In this document: one piece after another, positions 53,543-62,520 of the stretch
How positions within the stretch are numbered: position 1 is the first letter of the stretch
Layout of the letters: every line of letters starts with the position of its first letter
Assembly (NCBI RefSeq): GCF_000304315.1
Contig: NC_018485.1
Span: forward strand, 3,070,501 to 3,134,500
Length of the DNA stretch: 64,000 nt
DNA from: Methylocystis sp. SC2
GTDB lineage: Bacteria; Pseudomonadota; Alphaproteobacteria; Rhizobiales; Beijerinckiaceae
Direction of reading: 5' to 3'
Notes under the pieces: generated by a model
Databases searched by the model: none
Told to the model about the DNA's origin: nothing
Seen by the model: only the letters and a program-made list of their open reading frames with translations
Program-made: the position numbers and the translations under genes

Positions 53543-54352
53543 CTAATCTGCAGGCTCTCGCACGGACGGGACGCCGAAGCTCGCGAGCAGCGCCGCAATC
53601 TCGTCGCTCTTGCGTTGGAGAACGTCATCGAGTCGCCGCTTGAGCGCGTCGTCGCCTTTGCGCACGCCCATGGCGATGGCGAATGAGAAGCGCAGCGGCG
53701 CGAATCGCCGCGTCTCCGTGATCGGCGTCACGCGCAGCGGCGCGGCGGCGTGAAGCGCGGCGTAGCCGGCGAGCGGCCCCCATGCGGCCGCGACGTCGAT
53801 ATCGCCTGTCGCAACCGCCTCGATCAGACGCGCGGGCGGCGAGTCTTGCCGATAATCGCCATAGACCGTGAATCCCACGACATTGTCGACAATCCCAAGC
53901 TCGCCAAGCGCGTGCGCCGGCGGCGTGTTCATCCCGTCGTCGCCGATCAGGTGCACGCCGATTTTCAACGCGCGAAGACTGGGATCTTCCAGCGACGAGA
54001 TGGAGATATCCCGGTCGGCGCGCGACACGAAGACATAGCTTGATCGATAGTAGGGACGCGTCGTTTCGACGAGATCATAGTGCGCGGGCACGCCGATGAT
54101 TACGTCACAGACGCCGGCCTTGAGGGTGTTGCGGACGAAGCCGCGCCGCTGGGCCCACCAGACATAGGAAACCGATTTACCGAGTTCGCGCGCGACGAGC
54201 TGGGCAAGCTTGTTTTCAAATCCGCGCTCCTGCGAATCCGAGAAGGGCAAATTGTTCGGATCGGCGCAGACTCGCAGATCATCGGCGCGCGCGCGCCCTG
54301 CCCAGACTGCGAAAGCTAAGGCGAAGAGAACCCGCGCGGCATGGCGTTTCAC
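53543..54352 (-). CDS. xoxJ: Periplasmic substrate-binding-like protein, XoxJ/MxaJ type
   Basis: 269 residues with signal peptide (to ARAD). The family 3 solute-binding fold is shown by LRVCADPNNLPFSDSQERGFENKLAQ, then YVWWAQRRGFVRNTL and CDVIIGVPAHYDLVETTRPYYRSSYVFV. Such proteins next to PQQ dehydrogenases help activate or deliver the dehydrogenase. Its ATG overlaps the dehydrogenase stop by four bases. Confidence 0.85.
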   Translation of the reverse strand: MKRHAARVLFALAFAVWAGRARADDLRVCADPNNLPFSDSQERGFENKLAQLVARELGKSVSYVWWAQRRGFVRNTLKAGVCDVIIGVPAHYDLVETTRPYYRSSYVFVSRADRDISISSLEDPSLRALKIGVHLIGDDGMNTPPAHALGELGIVDNVVGFTVYGDYRQDSPPARLIEAVATGDIDVAAAWGPLAGYAALHAAAPLRVTPITETRRFAPLRFSFAIAMGVRKGDDALKRRLDDVLQRKSDEIAALLASFGVPSVREPAD

Positions 54353-56246
54353 GGCCGGCCTCCCGGCGCCGCCGGGGCTTCCGCAGGTCGCTGCGTCGCC
54401 TCCTTGCTGAGCGAGAAAACCAGCAGCGTTCCGCCGCCGACAGTGTAGAGCGGAAGGTCTTGCGAGGCGCCGGTAAACCCTAGCGCGCCATTGCGCACGC
54501 GGGGATCGACTTCAGCGTTGGCGACGACGCCAGGCCAGCCGCCAACGCCAGAAAGGATCGCGACATACTGGACGCCGTCATTGCCGACGAAGGTGACCGG
54601 CTGTCCTATCAGTCCCGAGGGCGCACGAATCTGCCAAAGCAATTTGCCCGACCGCGCATCGACGGCTTTGAACATCCTGTCCATCGTGCCGTAGAAGGCG
54701 ACGTCGCCCGCCGTGACCAGCGCGCCGCTCCAGACAAGCTGATTTTCCGTAATGGACCAGACCTTGGCGCGTTTGACCGGGTCCCAGGCCATAAATTCGC
54801 CGCGGTGTCCGCCCGGGCCGGCGTACATATCCACGGTGGCGCCGACAAATGGCGTGCCGGCGATATAGCTCACGTCGCTTGTTTTGAAGTTGGCGCAAAG
54901 ATGCTGGTGCGGCACATAGAGAAGCTTGGTGCGCGGCGACCAGGCTGTGGGCTGCCAATCCTTGGCGCCCGGCGGCGCGGGACAGATATTCTCGATCGTC
55001 TTATTTAACACCGGCTCCAAGGCATGGTTGGGTTTGATGCGGCCCGTCTTCAGATCGACGCCCTCGTAAACCGTTATCGTATCATATGGTTCGGCGAGAG
55101 AACTTCGCCTGTCTCGCGATCCATCACATACATGTAGCCGTTGCGGCCGGGGTGGATCAGCGCTTTGCGCTTTGCGCCGCTGATCTCCAGATCGACGAGC
55201 ACATTCTCGTTGACCTCGTCGTGATCCCAAAGATCGTGCGGGCTCACCTGATACGCCCATTTCGCCATGCCCGTATCGGCGTCGCGCGCGAAGATCGTGC
55301 TTGTCCAAAGGTTGTCGCCGGGCCGTTGATTGGAGTTCCACGGCCCTGGATTCGCGGTGCCGTAATAAATGAGATTGACGCTCGGATCGTAAGACAGCCA
55401 ACCCCAGACCGTGCCGCCGCCCGTCTTCCATCGATCGCGCGGCCAGGTATCGACGCCGCGGTCCTTTCCTTTCATCCAATCGTAAAAGGGCCTGAAATCG
55501 GCGCCGATCAGCACTTCGGAATCAGGGCCGGTCGAATGGGCGCGCCACACGATCTTGCCGGTGTTCTGATCGACGGCGGTCAGCCATCCGCGAACGCCCA
55601 GTTCGCCGCCGCTGTTGCCGGCGAGCACTTTTCCTTTGACCGCCAGCGGCGCCATGGTGATCGTCTCGCCGAGATTGATGTCGCCGAGTTTTGTCACCCA
55701 TAATTCGACGCCCGTGCGCGCGTCGAGCGCGACCATGTGATTGTCGAGCGTGTTGAGAAAGATCTTGCCATTGTCATAGGCGAGGCCGCGCGTCACTACA
55801 TCACAACAGGCGACGCCCTTCGCCGCGACGTCTGGTTTTGGCGCGTAGGACCATTTGAGCTCGCCGCTCGCGGCGTCGAGCGCAAAAACCTGATTGGGAC
55901 GCGGGCCGTCATAGGGCGCCGCGACATATAAAACGCCATCGACGACAAGCGGCGCCGCTTCCTGTCCCCGATCAACGCCAACCGAAAACGACCACGCAAG
56001 CTTTAGCTGAGAGACATTCTCGGCGTTGATCTGGTCGAGAGCGCTGTAGCGGGTATTGGCGTAGTCGCGCGAAGCGATCGGCCAGTTCTTTTCATTGGCG
56101 ACGAGATCGGAAAGATCGGGCTGGGCCGATGTCGTGGTGGGTGCGAATAGCCACAGCGCCACGCTGAAAAACCAGGAAAGGCGCCATGCCGCGCAAGAGC
56201 AGGGATGAAGCCGAAACGTCGCCCTTAATGAGCATAAAGGCGACAT
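54349..56246 (-). pseudogene. xoxF: Lanthanide-type PQQ alcohol/methanol dehydrogenase, frameshifted
   Basis: Two frames together encode one quinoprotein: residues 1-384 from ATG 56246 (signal peptide to SAQ), then the frame shifts near 55096, where GEVLS must join AEPYDTITVYEG; one missing base explains it, and restoring it gives about 632 residues. Vicinal Cys147-Cys148, Glu215, Asn299 and the pair Asp341-His-Asp343 (LWDHDEVN) are visible; the second Asp marks lanthanide-binding XoxF-type enzymes, where MxaF has Ala. Real mutation or sequencing error cannot be told. Followed by xoxJ and two cytochromes with tight overlaps, so the operon was recently functional. Confidence 0.8.
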
Positions 56247-56657
56247 GGCTTGCTCCGCATCGCAACGCTATCGGAATTAGAGCGCACGCAAGATGCGGCA
56301 AGAGCGGACAAGGCGCATGCAAGCTGAGCCGGCGCCGGTCCAAGACGCATCAAATGCATTGGCGCGCCCACGCGCCCGATCATGGCCGCCGCGCGACGTT
56401 GATCTGTGACCCCGAACGATGTGTTGGATGCTTCGGTCATTTCGTTGCTCGCGCCTGAGCGGAGGCGGCCGGGCGGGGGCTTCGCGCGTGTCGCCGGCGC
56501 GATGTCGGATGCAGCGGTCGCCACCGGCGAGCGGCCCGGACTTGCGGTTGGTTTGATCGCCGCGACGGCGAAAGCGCACTCGGCGATAGTGCAGGTCCGC
56601 ACAGCGGCATTTTGCCGCCGTCGTCGCGCCGTAGTAATTGAGTTGCAAGAACCGCTC
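56247..56657. other. Divergent intergenic region
   Basis: 411 bases between the PQQ dehydrogenase and the ceramidase-like gene, which point away from each other; promoters of both must be here. Open frames cross it on both strands but none shows a recognisable protein. Confidence 0.4.
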
Positions 56658-57353
56658 ATGGATTGGCGCACGCCGGTAATGGATTATTGCGAGAGGCAGA
56701 GTTCGGCCTTCTGGGCGGAGCCGGCGAATGCGTTGAGCAATTTCGCTTTCGTGATCGCCGCCGCCAGCGCCTTTCTGCTTTGGCGACGGCGGGGCGGGGC
56801 GGATTATCCCGCGCTCGCGCTGATCGTCGTGACCGCGTCGGTCGGCGTCGGCAGCTTCATCTTCCATACGATCGCGACGCGCGGCGCCATGCTGCTCGAC
56901 GTCATTCCGATCGCGCTCTTCATCTACGGCTATTTTCTGCTGGCGCTTCGCCGTTACTTTCGTCTGTCGATCGTTTTGGCGACGGCGGTCACGCTCGCCT
57001 TCGCGGCCCTGTCCTTTTTCGCGACGACCGTGGACGCGCTGAACGGTTCGGTCGGCTATCTGCCGGCGCTCGCCGCGCTGGCGATCTTCGCCGCGCTGCT
57101 GTGGACGTCGAGAGGACAGCGCGAGACGGGACGCACACTTGCCGCCGCCGCGCTCATTTTCGCATTCTCGCTGGTCTTTCGCACGATCGACCGCGCGATC
57201 TGTCCCGCCTTTCCGCTCGGCGCTCATGTCCTGTGGCACATGCTGAACGCCTGCGTGTTGTGGCTGCTGCTGCGCGCGGCCATCTTCGCCGGACCGCGCC
57301 CGGACGATCAGGCGAGCCCGATCCAGAACGCGAAGGAGCCGACCGCCGCGTGA
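56658..57353 (+). CDS. Ceramidase-family (CREST) membrane protein
   Basis: 231 residues, about seven membrane helices. DYCERQSSAFWAEPANALSN at the start, GSFIFHTIATRGAMLLDVIP and HVLWHMLNACVLWLLL near the end supply the conserved Asp and three His residues that bind catalytic zinc in alkaline ceramidases and relatives. Whether the substrate is a sphingolipid is unknown. ATG 56658 gives the family N-terminus. It overlaps the convergent CPBP-like gene by 46 bases. Confidence 0.8.
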   Translation: MDWRTPVMDYCERQSSAFWAEPANALSNFAFVIAAASAFLLWRRRGGADYPALALIVVTASVGVGSFIFHTIATRGAMLLDVIPIALFIYGYFLLALRRYFRLSIVLATAVTLAFAALSFFATTVDALNGSVGYLPALAALAIFAALLWTSRGQRETGRTLAAAALIFAFSLVFRTIDRAICPAFPLGAHVLWHMLNACVLWLLLRAAIFAGPRPDDQASPIQNAKEPTAA

Positions 57354-57907
57354 GAGGCGGTCAAAGGCCAGACGTTGCGCGTGAAAAGATAGGCCGTGCT
57401 CCACGCGACTCCGGCGAGAAACGTGTTGGCGAGCAGGACGGGATCGCCATAGGCGCCATGCATCAGCGAAAAGACCGCCGAGGAAAACAGCACGTAATGG
57501 CGTCCGCTCATCTGCAGCCGATCGGCGATGAGCTTGGGGACCGAGCGGCAGACGATCTCCTGGCAGGGGCTCGACACGAGCACATAGAAGGGCGCGAAGG
57601 CGATCCAGTTCGGCTCCGGGGCCGAATGGCTCAGGAACTGCGCTTCGACGACGACTCCCGCTAAAAGAAGACAGGTCAGCGCGCCGCAGATCAGCCAGAC
57701 GCGCGCGCCTCGGGGGGCGCCCAGACCGAGTTCGGCGAAGGAATATCCGCCGAGCACGCAGGCTGCGATGCAAAGGCCGGAAACGACAAGCAGCGCCTCG
57801 AAGCGAATTTGAAACGACAGCGCGCCGGTGGCGATCGCGAGGCTCGGCGCGAGCAGCAGGACCAGGAAGGCGACGAGGGGCGCCAGGGATCGTAAGGGGA
57901 GCGTCAT
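57308..57907 (-). CDS. CPBP (CAAX-like) intramembrane protease-like protein
   Basis: 199 residues, about six helices. The second and third motifs of the family are present (FSLMH in AVFSLMHGAYGDP, and HAAVGSF), while the first, normally E-E-x3-R, reads Q-E-I-V-C-R. Loss of the first Glu may reduce activity. Convergent with, and overlapping, the ceramidase-like gene. Confidence 0.65.
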   Translation of the reverse strand: MTLPLRSLAPLVAFLVLLLAPSLAIATGALSFQIRFEALLVVSGLCIAACVLGGYSFAELGLGAPRGARVWLICGALTCLLLAGVVVEAQFLSHSAPEPNWIAFAPFYVLVSSPCQEIVCRSVPKLIADRLQMSGRHYVLFSSAVFSLMHGAYGDPVLLANTFLAGVAWSTAYLFTRNVWPLTASHAAVGSFAFWIGLA

Positions 57908-58217
57908 AAAAGCGTAACATACAAACCGCTGTCACAGTTCCGCGCCCACGCCCTCCGGCAATTTGCCGCGCCGCGGCGCCTCGTCGGAGAGCAGATGTGT
58001 CCGCTCCGACAAACATGCTTTCATTTCAATTGGTTATCAAAACGACCCTCGCCTTGACTAAATGAATGACCGGAAATATGTTGCGCGCGGCTCGAAAGGA
58101 TTGGCCGCAAGCCGAGAGTTTCGCGCCGTCTCCCGAACGGTTCGACTTTTCCGTCGCGCGGCGTCGCGCCATCGTTCAATTTTTGCGCATGGCGCAATCT
58201 GCGAGGCGACAACGCCG

Positions 58218-58565
58218 ATGAGCGACGAAAACGAGGAAGACGCGGAGCGCGCGGCGCTCAACGCGCGGCTCGAAAAGCTCAACGCGGCCTTGCGCAAGGT
58301 CGACGAAGAGCAGGCCGCCGAAGTCGCGCCGCGGGCGGAGCGCAAGGGCTTCACGCGCGCCATGCGCGTCGGCCTTAACGCTTTTTCCGAATTCGTCGGG
58401 GCGGTGTTGGTCAGCGCCGTTATCGGCTGGCAGGCGGATCAGTGGCTTGGCACGGCGCCATGGCTTCTGATCGTGATGCTGGGACTGGGCGTCGCGGCGG
58501 GATTTTGGAACGTCTATCGCGTGGCGAAGCCAAAAGCGCCGGGCGAAGACGAGAGCAGGTTCTGA
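58218..58565 (+). CDS. atpI: ATP synthase protein I
   Basis: 115 residues. An acidic and helical N-terminus is followed by two membrane helices (GAVLVSAVIGWQAD, WLLIVMLGLGVAAGFWNVYRV). AtpI assists c-ring assembly. ATG 58218 was chosen at the acidic start MSDENEEDA. The last codons and the stop (ESRF then TGA) lie inside repeat R1 copy 3. Confidence 0.88.
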   Translation: MSDENEEDAERAALNARLEKLNAALRKVDEEQAAEVAPRAERKGFTRAMRVGLNAFSEFVGAVLVSAVIGWQADQWLGTAPWLLIVMLGLGVAAGFWNVYRVAKPKAPGEDESRF

Positions 58566-58662
58566 AAAAGTCGATAGGCGTTTTCGATGCGAACCTGCTC
58601 CGGCGTTTTGATTGAGCGATTCCATCGATCGCATGAGTCCATGTGATCGATAGGCGCTCTAG
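58552..58662. repeat. Paired-hairpin repeat family R1, copy 3
   Basis: More diverged copy (agagcaggttctgaaaaagt at the left, ggcgctctag at the right) between atpI and atpB. Both hairpins are still pairable. It starts inside the atpI coding end. Confidence 0.85.
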
Positions 58663-58722
58663 GGAACACGACGGCGCATCCGAGCGCCAAGCGGGGCCGG
58701 GCGGCGACGCCCGGAAAAAGCG

Positions 58723-59490
58723 ATGAATCCGGAAGAAGCAGCCACAAAGTCCAATCCCATCGAGCAGTTCGAACTGCATCGACTGTGGCCCTTCGAGATC
58801 AGCGGCGTCGAGACGTCCTTCACCAACGCCTCGCTGTTCATGCTGCTCGCCGCGCTCGGCGTCGTCGCGCTGATGATCCTCGCGACCTCCAAGAAGGCGA
58901 TCGTGCCCGGCCGCGTGCAGGCCATGGCCGAGATGCTCTATGAATTCGTCGCCGGCATGGTGCGTCAGACCGCCGGGACGGAAGGGATGAAGTTCTTTCC
59001 CTTCGTCTTCACGCTCTTCGCCTTCATTCTCATCGCCAATCTGATCGGGCTTGTGCCCTACACCTATTCGGTGACGAGCCAGATCGTCGTCACCTTCGCC
59101 TTCGCGATCGTGGTGATCTCGCTCGTGGTCGTTTACGGCCTCTATCGCCACGGCTTCGGCTTCCTCAACCTTTTCGTGCCGCATGGCGTGCCGCTGCCCG
59201 TGCTCGTCGTGCTGGTGCCGATCGAGATCATCTCCTTCCTGTCGCGGCCGGTGTCGCTTTCCGTTCGTCTCTTCGCCAATATCCTTGCAGGCCACATCAC
59301 CCTCGCCGTGTTCGGCGGCTTTGTGGTGATGCTGCTCGGGGCCGGCGTCTGGGCGGCGCTCGCGCCCGTGCCGATCCTGGCGATCGTCGCGCTCTATGCG
59401 CTCGAACTGCTCGTCGCCTGTCTGCAGGCGTTCGTCTTCAGCGTTCTCACATGCGTCTATCTGAACGACGCGATTCACCCGGGCCACTGA
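58723..59490 (+). CDS. atpB: ATP synthase subunit a
   Basis: 255-residue Fo subunit forming the proton half-channels. FPFVFTLFAFILIANLIGLVPY and SLSVRLFANILAGHITL, with the essential Arg, are diagnostic. GGCGACGCCCGG precedes the ATG without a strong ribosome site. It follows the repeat after 60 bases, within the Fo operon; F1 genes are not adjacent, as is usual in alphaproteobacteria. Confidence 0.95.
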   Translation: MNPEEAATKSNPIEQFELHRLWPFEISGVETSFTNASLFMLLAALGVVALMILATSKKAIVPGRVQAMAEMLYEFVAGMVRQTAGTEGMKFFPFVFTLFAFILIANLIGLVPYTYSVTSQIVVTFAFAIVVISLVVVYGLYRHGFGFLNLFVPHGVPLPVLVVLVPIEIISFLSRPVSLSVRLFANILAGHITLAVFGGFVVMLLGAGVWAALAPVPILAIVALYALELLVACLQAFVFSVLTCVYLNDAIHPGH

Positions 59491-59535
59491 TAAAAATCGA
59501 ACAATAAACGTCGCCCCATTCAGCAGGAGAAAGAT

Positions 59536-59757
59536 ATGTCAGAAATGCAACTCGTCGGCGCCGGACTGGCGGCGATCGGCACCGGCGCCGCGGCGATCGG
59601 CGTCGGCATCATTTTCGGCAATTTCGTCAACGGCGCGCTGCGCAATCCGTCGGCGGCCGCCTCCCAGTTCACCAACGCCATCATCGGCGCGGCCCTCGCC
59701 GAAGGCCTGGGCATCTTCGCCTTTCTCATCGCCATCCTGCTGTTCCTGAAGCAGTGA
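59536..59757 (+). CDS. atpE: ATP synthase subunit c
   Basis: 73-residue two-helix proteolipid of the rotor ring. The polar loop RNPSA and the proton-carrying Glu56 in ALAEGLGIF are visible. AGGAGAAAG lies upstream of ATG 59536. 45 bases after atpB. Confidence 0.95.
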   Translation: MSEMQLVGAGLAAIGTGAAAIGVGIIFGNFVNGALRNPSAAASQFTNAIIGAALAEGLGIFAFLIAILLFLKQ

Positions 59758-59841
59758 CGTTTTCGCGTCCGGCCTTGCGGCCGGGCGCGCTTTCTCATGC
59801 GCCGCGCGGCCGCCGCGCGGCCCTTGTCCGAGACTTGGATC

Positions 59842-60417
59842 ATGTCCATGGCGATCATCTCTTCCGCTTTCGCCGCCGAGGGCGAGCAGACGACGCACGA
59901 GGCCGTCGGCGCCGGCGAGGCGCATCACGAGGGCGTCTTTCCGCCCTTCCAGACCGAAAATTTCGCGCCGCAGATTTTCTGGCTCGTCATCATTTTCGGC
60001 CTGCTCTACGTGCTGATGTCGCGCATCGCGCTGCCGCGCGTGGGCGGCATCATCGAGAACCGGGGGGCCAAGATCGCTTCGGATCTCGGCGCCGCGCGCG
60101 AGATGCAGTCGAAGGCGCAGGCCGCCGCCGCCGCGAATGACGAAAACCTTCGTCGCCGCCGTGACGAGGCGCAAGGCATCGGCCGCGAGGCGCAGCACAA
60201 GATCGCCGCTGAGAGCGCAAGGCAGCGCGCGCTCGCCGAATCGCAGGCCGCGGAGAAGCTCCGCGCCGCCGACGAACGCATCGCGAGCGCAAAGACTCAG
60301 GCGCTGGCCAATGTCGAGCAGATCGCCGTCGACGCCGCCGCCTCCATCGTCGAGAAGCTCACCGGCGCCAAAATCGACCAGGCCGCGCTCGCCAAGCACG
60401 CGACATCGTCGAACTGA
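59842..60417 (+). CDS. atpG: ATP synthase subunit b'
   Basis: 191 residues from ATG 59842 (a second ATG follows two codons on). One membrane helix (APQIFWLVIIFGLLYVLMSRIALPRV) and a long Ala/Glu/Arg-rich stalk helix. Two b-type stalk genes in tandem are typical of photosynthetic and many other alphaproteobacteria. Confidence 0.9.
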   Translation: MSMAIISSAFAAEGEQTTHEAVGAGEAHHEGVFPPFQTENFAPQIFWLVIIFGLLYVLMSRIALPRVGGIIENRGAKIASDLGAAREMQSKAQAAAAANDENLRRRRDEAQGIGREAQHKIAAESARQRALAESQAAEKLRAADERIASAKTQALANVEQIAVDAAASIVEKLTGAKIDQAALAKHATSSN

Positions 60418-60428
60418 GGAGAGGCTCA

Positions 60429-60908
60429 ATGCATTTCGACGCGGAATTCTACGTCGCCGTCGGCTTCACGATTTTCATTCTCGTGATGGCTTGGGTCGGG
60501 GCGCATTCGAAGTTCGCCGCGTTCATTGATGCGCGCATCAACCGCATCAAGGGCGAGCTCGCCGAAGCCGAACGCCTGCGCAACGAAGCGGAGGCGCTTC
60601 TTGCGTCCTTCGAACAGAAGCGGGCGGAAGCGGAAGCGGAGGCCAAGTCCATCGTCGCGCAGGCGAAGGAAGAGGCGGAGTTGATCGCCGCCGAGGGGCG
60701 TCGTCGCCTCGGCGAATTCATGGACCGCAGCGTCAAGCAGGTCGAACAGAAGATCGCTCAGGCGGAGGCGCAGGCGTCAGCCGAAGTGCGCGCCGCCGCG
60801 GCCGACGCCGCCGTCAGAATCGCCGAGCGTGCGCTCTCCGCTGGCGCGGGCGCCGGCAAGGACTTCGTCGGCGACGGCATCAAGGAACTTAAGTCGCTCG
60901 CGCATTGA
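60429..60908 (+). CDS. atpF: ATP synthase subunit b
   Basis: 159 residues. FYVAVGFTIFILVMAWVGA is the membrane helix and the rest a charged coiled coil for the peripheral stalk. AGGAGAGGC lies before ATG 60429. It ends the Fo operon, followed by repeat R1 copy 4. Confidence 0.92.
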   Translation: MHFDAEFYVAVGFTIFILVMAWVGAHSKFAAFIDARINRIKGELAEAERLRNEAEALLASFEQKRAEAEAEAKSIVAQAKEEAELIAAEGRRRLGEFMDRSVKQVEQKIAQAEAQASAEVRAAAADAAVRIAERALSAGAGAGKDFVGDGIKELKSLAH

Positions 60909-60921
60909 TGAGACGGGCGGC

Positions 60922-61035
60922 TTAGAGCGCTTCCCGATCACATCGACTCATGTGATCGATAAGGAATCGCTGAAAATCAAAACGTTGGAGCAGGTTCTCA
61001 TCGAAAAAGTCTGACTCCTTCGGAACCTGTTCTAG
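60922..61035. repeat. Paired-hairpin repeat family R1, copy 4
   Basis: Same orientation as copy 2 (ttagagcgcttcccgatcac on the left, gaacctgttctag on the right). The right end holds the stop codon (TAG, minus strand 61032-61034) of the exported-protein gene next to it. It may also end atp operon transcription. Confidence 0.88.
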
Positions 61036-61682
61036 CCGCCCTTGCGCCTTTTGTCGGCCATGGGCTTTTCTGCGCCCTGGGTGAAGCCGACCAGAATTTC
61101 GTAATCGTCCTGGGCGCGCGGACTCATGAGAGGCACCGTGAACGGATCGGCGATGACTTGAAATTCGCCGCGCGTGCCGCCTTTGGGGATTGACGCGCTA
61201 ACGCGATAGGTCTTCGAGGCGACGAGCGTATCGTCTTTCAGACGGCGAATCGCCACCCGCAGATTGGCGCCATAGGCGCCGGGCTGACCGAGCGCGCCAA
61301 GCACGGCGGAGCCTTCGAGACCCACTCTGATCGTCAGATGATCGCCGTCGACCACGCATTCGCGCGCCGTCTCGCCGAGCGAAAGCTGATAGCGCACATT
61401 GGCGCCGTCGGCGTCCGGCGGCGACCGCAGCATGGCCGCGCCGCTTTCGATGAAGACTTCGGGACAATCCGGCGTCGCGCCAGGCGGCGCTGGCTGTCCC
61501 TCCTTCGATTCGTCGCCGCCGAAGATGCCGGGCACGCGGAGCCTCGGCAGTTCGAACGCCGCCGCCACGGGCGTGAGCGCGATGGATGCGGAAACAGCAA
61601 TGGCCAGGCGGCTCCGCGCAGTTCTAGAGGGCTTCCCCACCGGGCGCTTCGTGCAAACGTTACGGCAGCTTTGCGAATCCAT
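61032..61682 (-). CDS. Exported protein, unknown family
   Basis: 216 residues with an N-terminal signal segment (ALTPVAAAFE). The middle part (CPEVFIESGAAMLRSPPDADG, then TVPLMSPRAQDDYEILVGF) is conserved-looking and periplasmic. No family named. Its start overlaps the end of the IalB-type gene by 23 bases, so the two form an operon. The stop codon lies in the repeat. Confidence 0.65.
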   Translation of the reverse strand: MDSQSCRNVCTKRPVGKPSRTARSRLAIAVSASIALTPVAAAFELPRLRVPGIFGGDESKEGQPAPPGATPDCPEVFIESGAAMLRSPPDADGANVRYQLSLGETARECVVDGDHLTIRVGLEGSAVLGALGQPGAYGANLRVAIRRLKDDTLVASKTYRVSASIPKGGTRGEFQVIADPFTVPLMSPRAQDDYEILVGFTQGAEKPMADKRRKGG

Positions 61683-62193
61683 CCTTGAATCCCTGCAGAG
61701 TCAGCGGCAATCCTATGCCTTCTTCCGGAACCTGGTGAATGATGAAGGTTGCGGTCTTGCCGCTCTTCAGTTGATCGATGAGCTTGTCGTCCATCATCAC
61801 CTCGGCGACGCAGCCCGTCGGCAGACATTTGACGAAACCGGCGCGGCCGACGTCGACCTGGTCGATTTTCAAGCCGAGCCCATTCGGCAGGAGCACGCCG
61901 AGCGGCGCGATCACGCGCAGCAGACGGCTCTTGCCGTCGCTTGTCTTCAAGACGATGACGACGAGGTTGACGTTGCTCTTATCCTCGGCGACGACGCTCT
62001 GAATCAGCGCGCATTGTTCCGCGGCCGCGCCCGCCGGCCTCTCGCAGCGCATTTCCCAATCGCCGAATTTGGCCTTGGCGGGGCTTTGCGCATGGCTCGC
62101 GCCGGCGCTGAGTCCGAGCAACAGCAATGACGCCGCCGCCGCGACCTGATGTCGCAACAGGCGACGCGTTTTCGCAGCGCGCAAGGGCTTCAT
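61660..62193 (-). CDS. IalB (invasion-associated locus B) family protein
   Basis: 177 residues. Signal peptide (to SHAQSP), then KFGDWEMRCERP and the Cys pairs in EQCALIQ and VKCLPTGCVAEVMMDD, with GIGLPLTLQGFKDGFAKL at the end, typical of the IalB family. In most free-living alphaproteobacteria the role is unknown and pathogenesis should not be assumed. ATG 62193 was chosen to give a clean signal. Confidence 0.85.
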   Translation of the reverse strand: MKPLRAAKTRRLLRHQVAAAASLLLLGLSAGASHAQSPAKAKFGDWEMRCERPAGAAAEQCALIQSVVAEDKSNVNLVVIVLKTSDGKSRLLRVIAPLGVLLPNGLGLKIDQVDVGRAGFVKCLPTGCVAEVMMDDKLIDQLKSGKTATFIIHQVPEEGIGLPLTLQGFKDGFAKLP

Positions 62194-62520
62194 GATGGCT
62201 CCTGGCGGACGGCTCCGTGGCCGTTCCAATTTGGTGACGCTGGGAAAGTGGCCGCTCGCCTCGGGCCGTCCAGCGCGACAGGCCGTTGCCTATCAAATGG
62301 ACTTCAACTGTCAAGGTCGTCGGCGTTCGCGCCGCATTGTTTGGCAAACCCTTTGACGCGACGATTTGTCTGTCGAATCTGGCGTTGCAACAATTGCGCG
62401 GACCGACGGTTTGTGATTGAACCGGCCGACTACCGAGCGGGGCGGGCTTTGGGCGGGCTGCGCACGGAAATCACAAAAAGAACAATGACTGTCTGGCGAA
62501 GGGTTCGAAAGGCGGCTTTA
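62194..62520. other. Divergent promoter region before ctaC
   Basis: 327 bases between the divergent IalB-type gene and ctaC. An open frame runs through it into ctaC but the protein upstream of ATG 62521 has no oxidase features. No clear sigma-70 box or repeat found. Confidence 0.4.

Noticed and set aside
56225..58016. Two minus-strand frames (148 and 579 codons) over the ceramidase-like gene and upstream gap
   Set aside because: Low complexity, no domain; ceramidase motifs on the plus strand are convincing.
58420..59487. Minus-strand frame rich in His, Asp and Glu over atpB
   Set aside because: Antisense of a membrane protein gene; atpB is certain.
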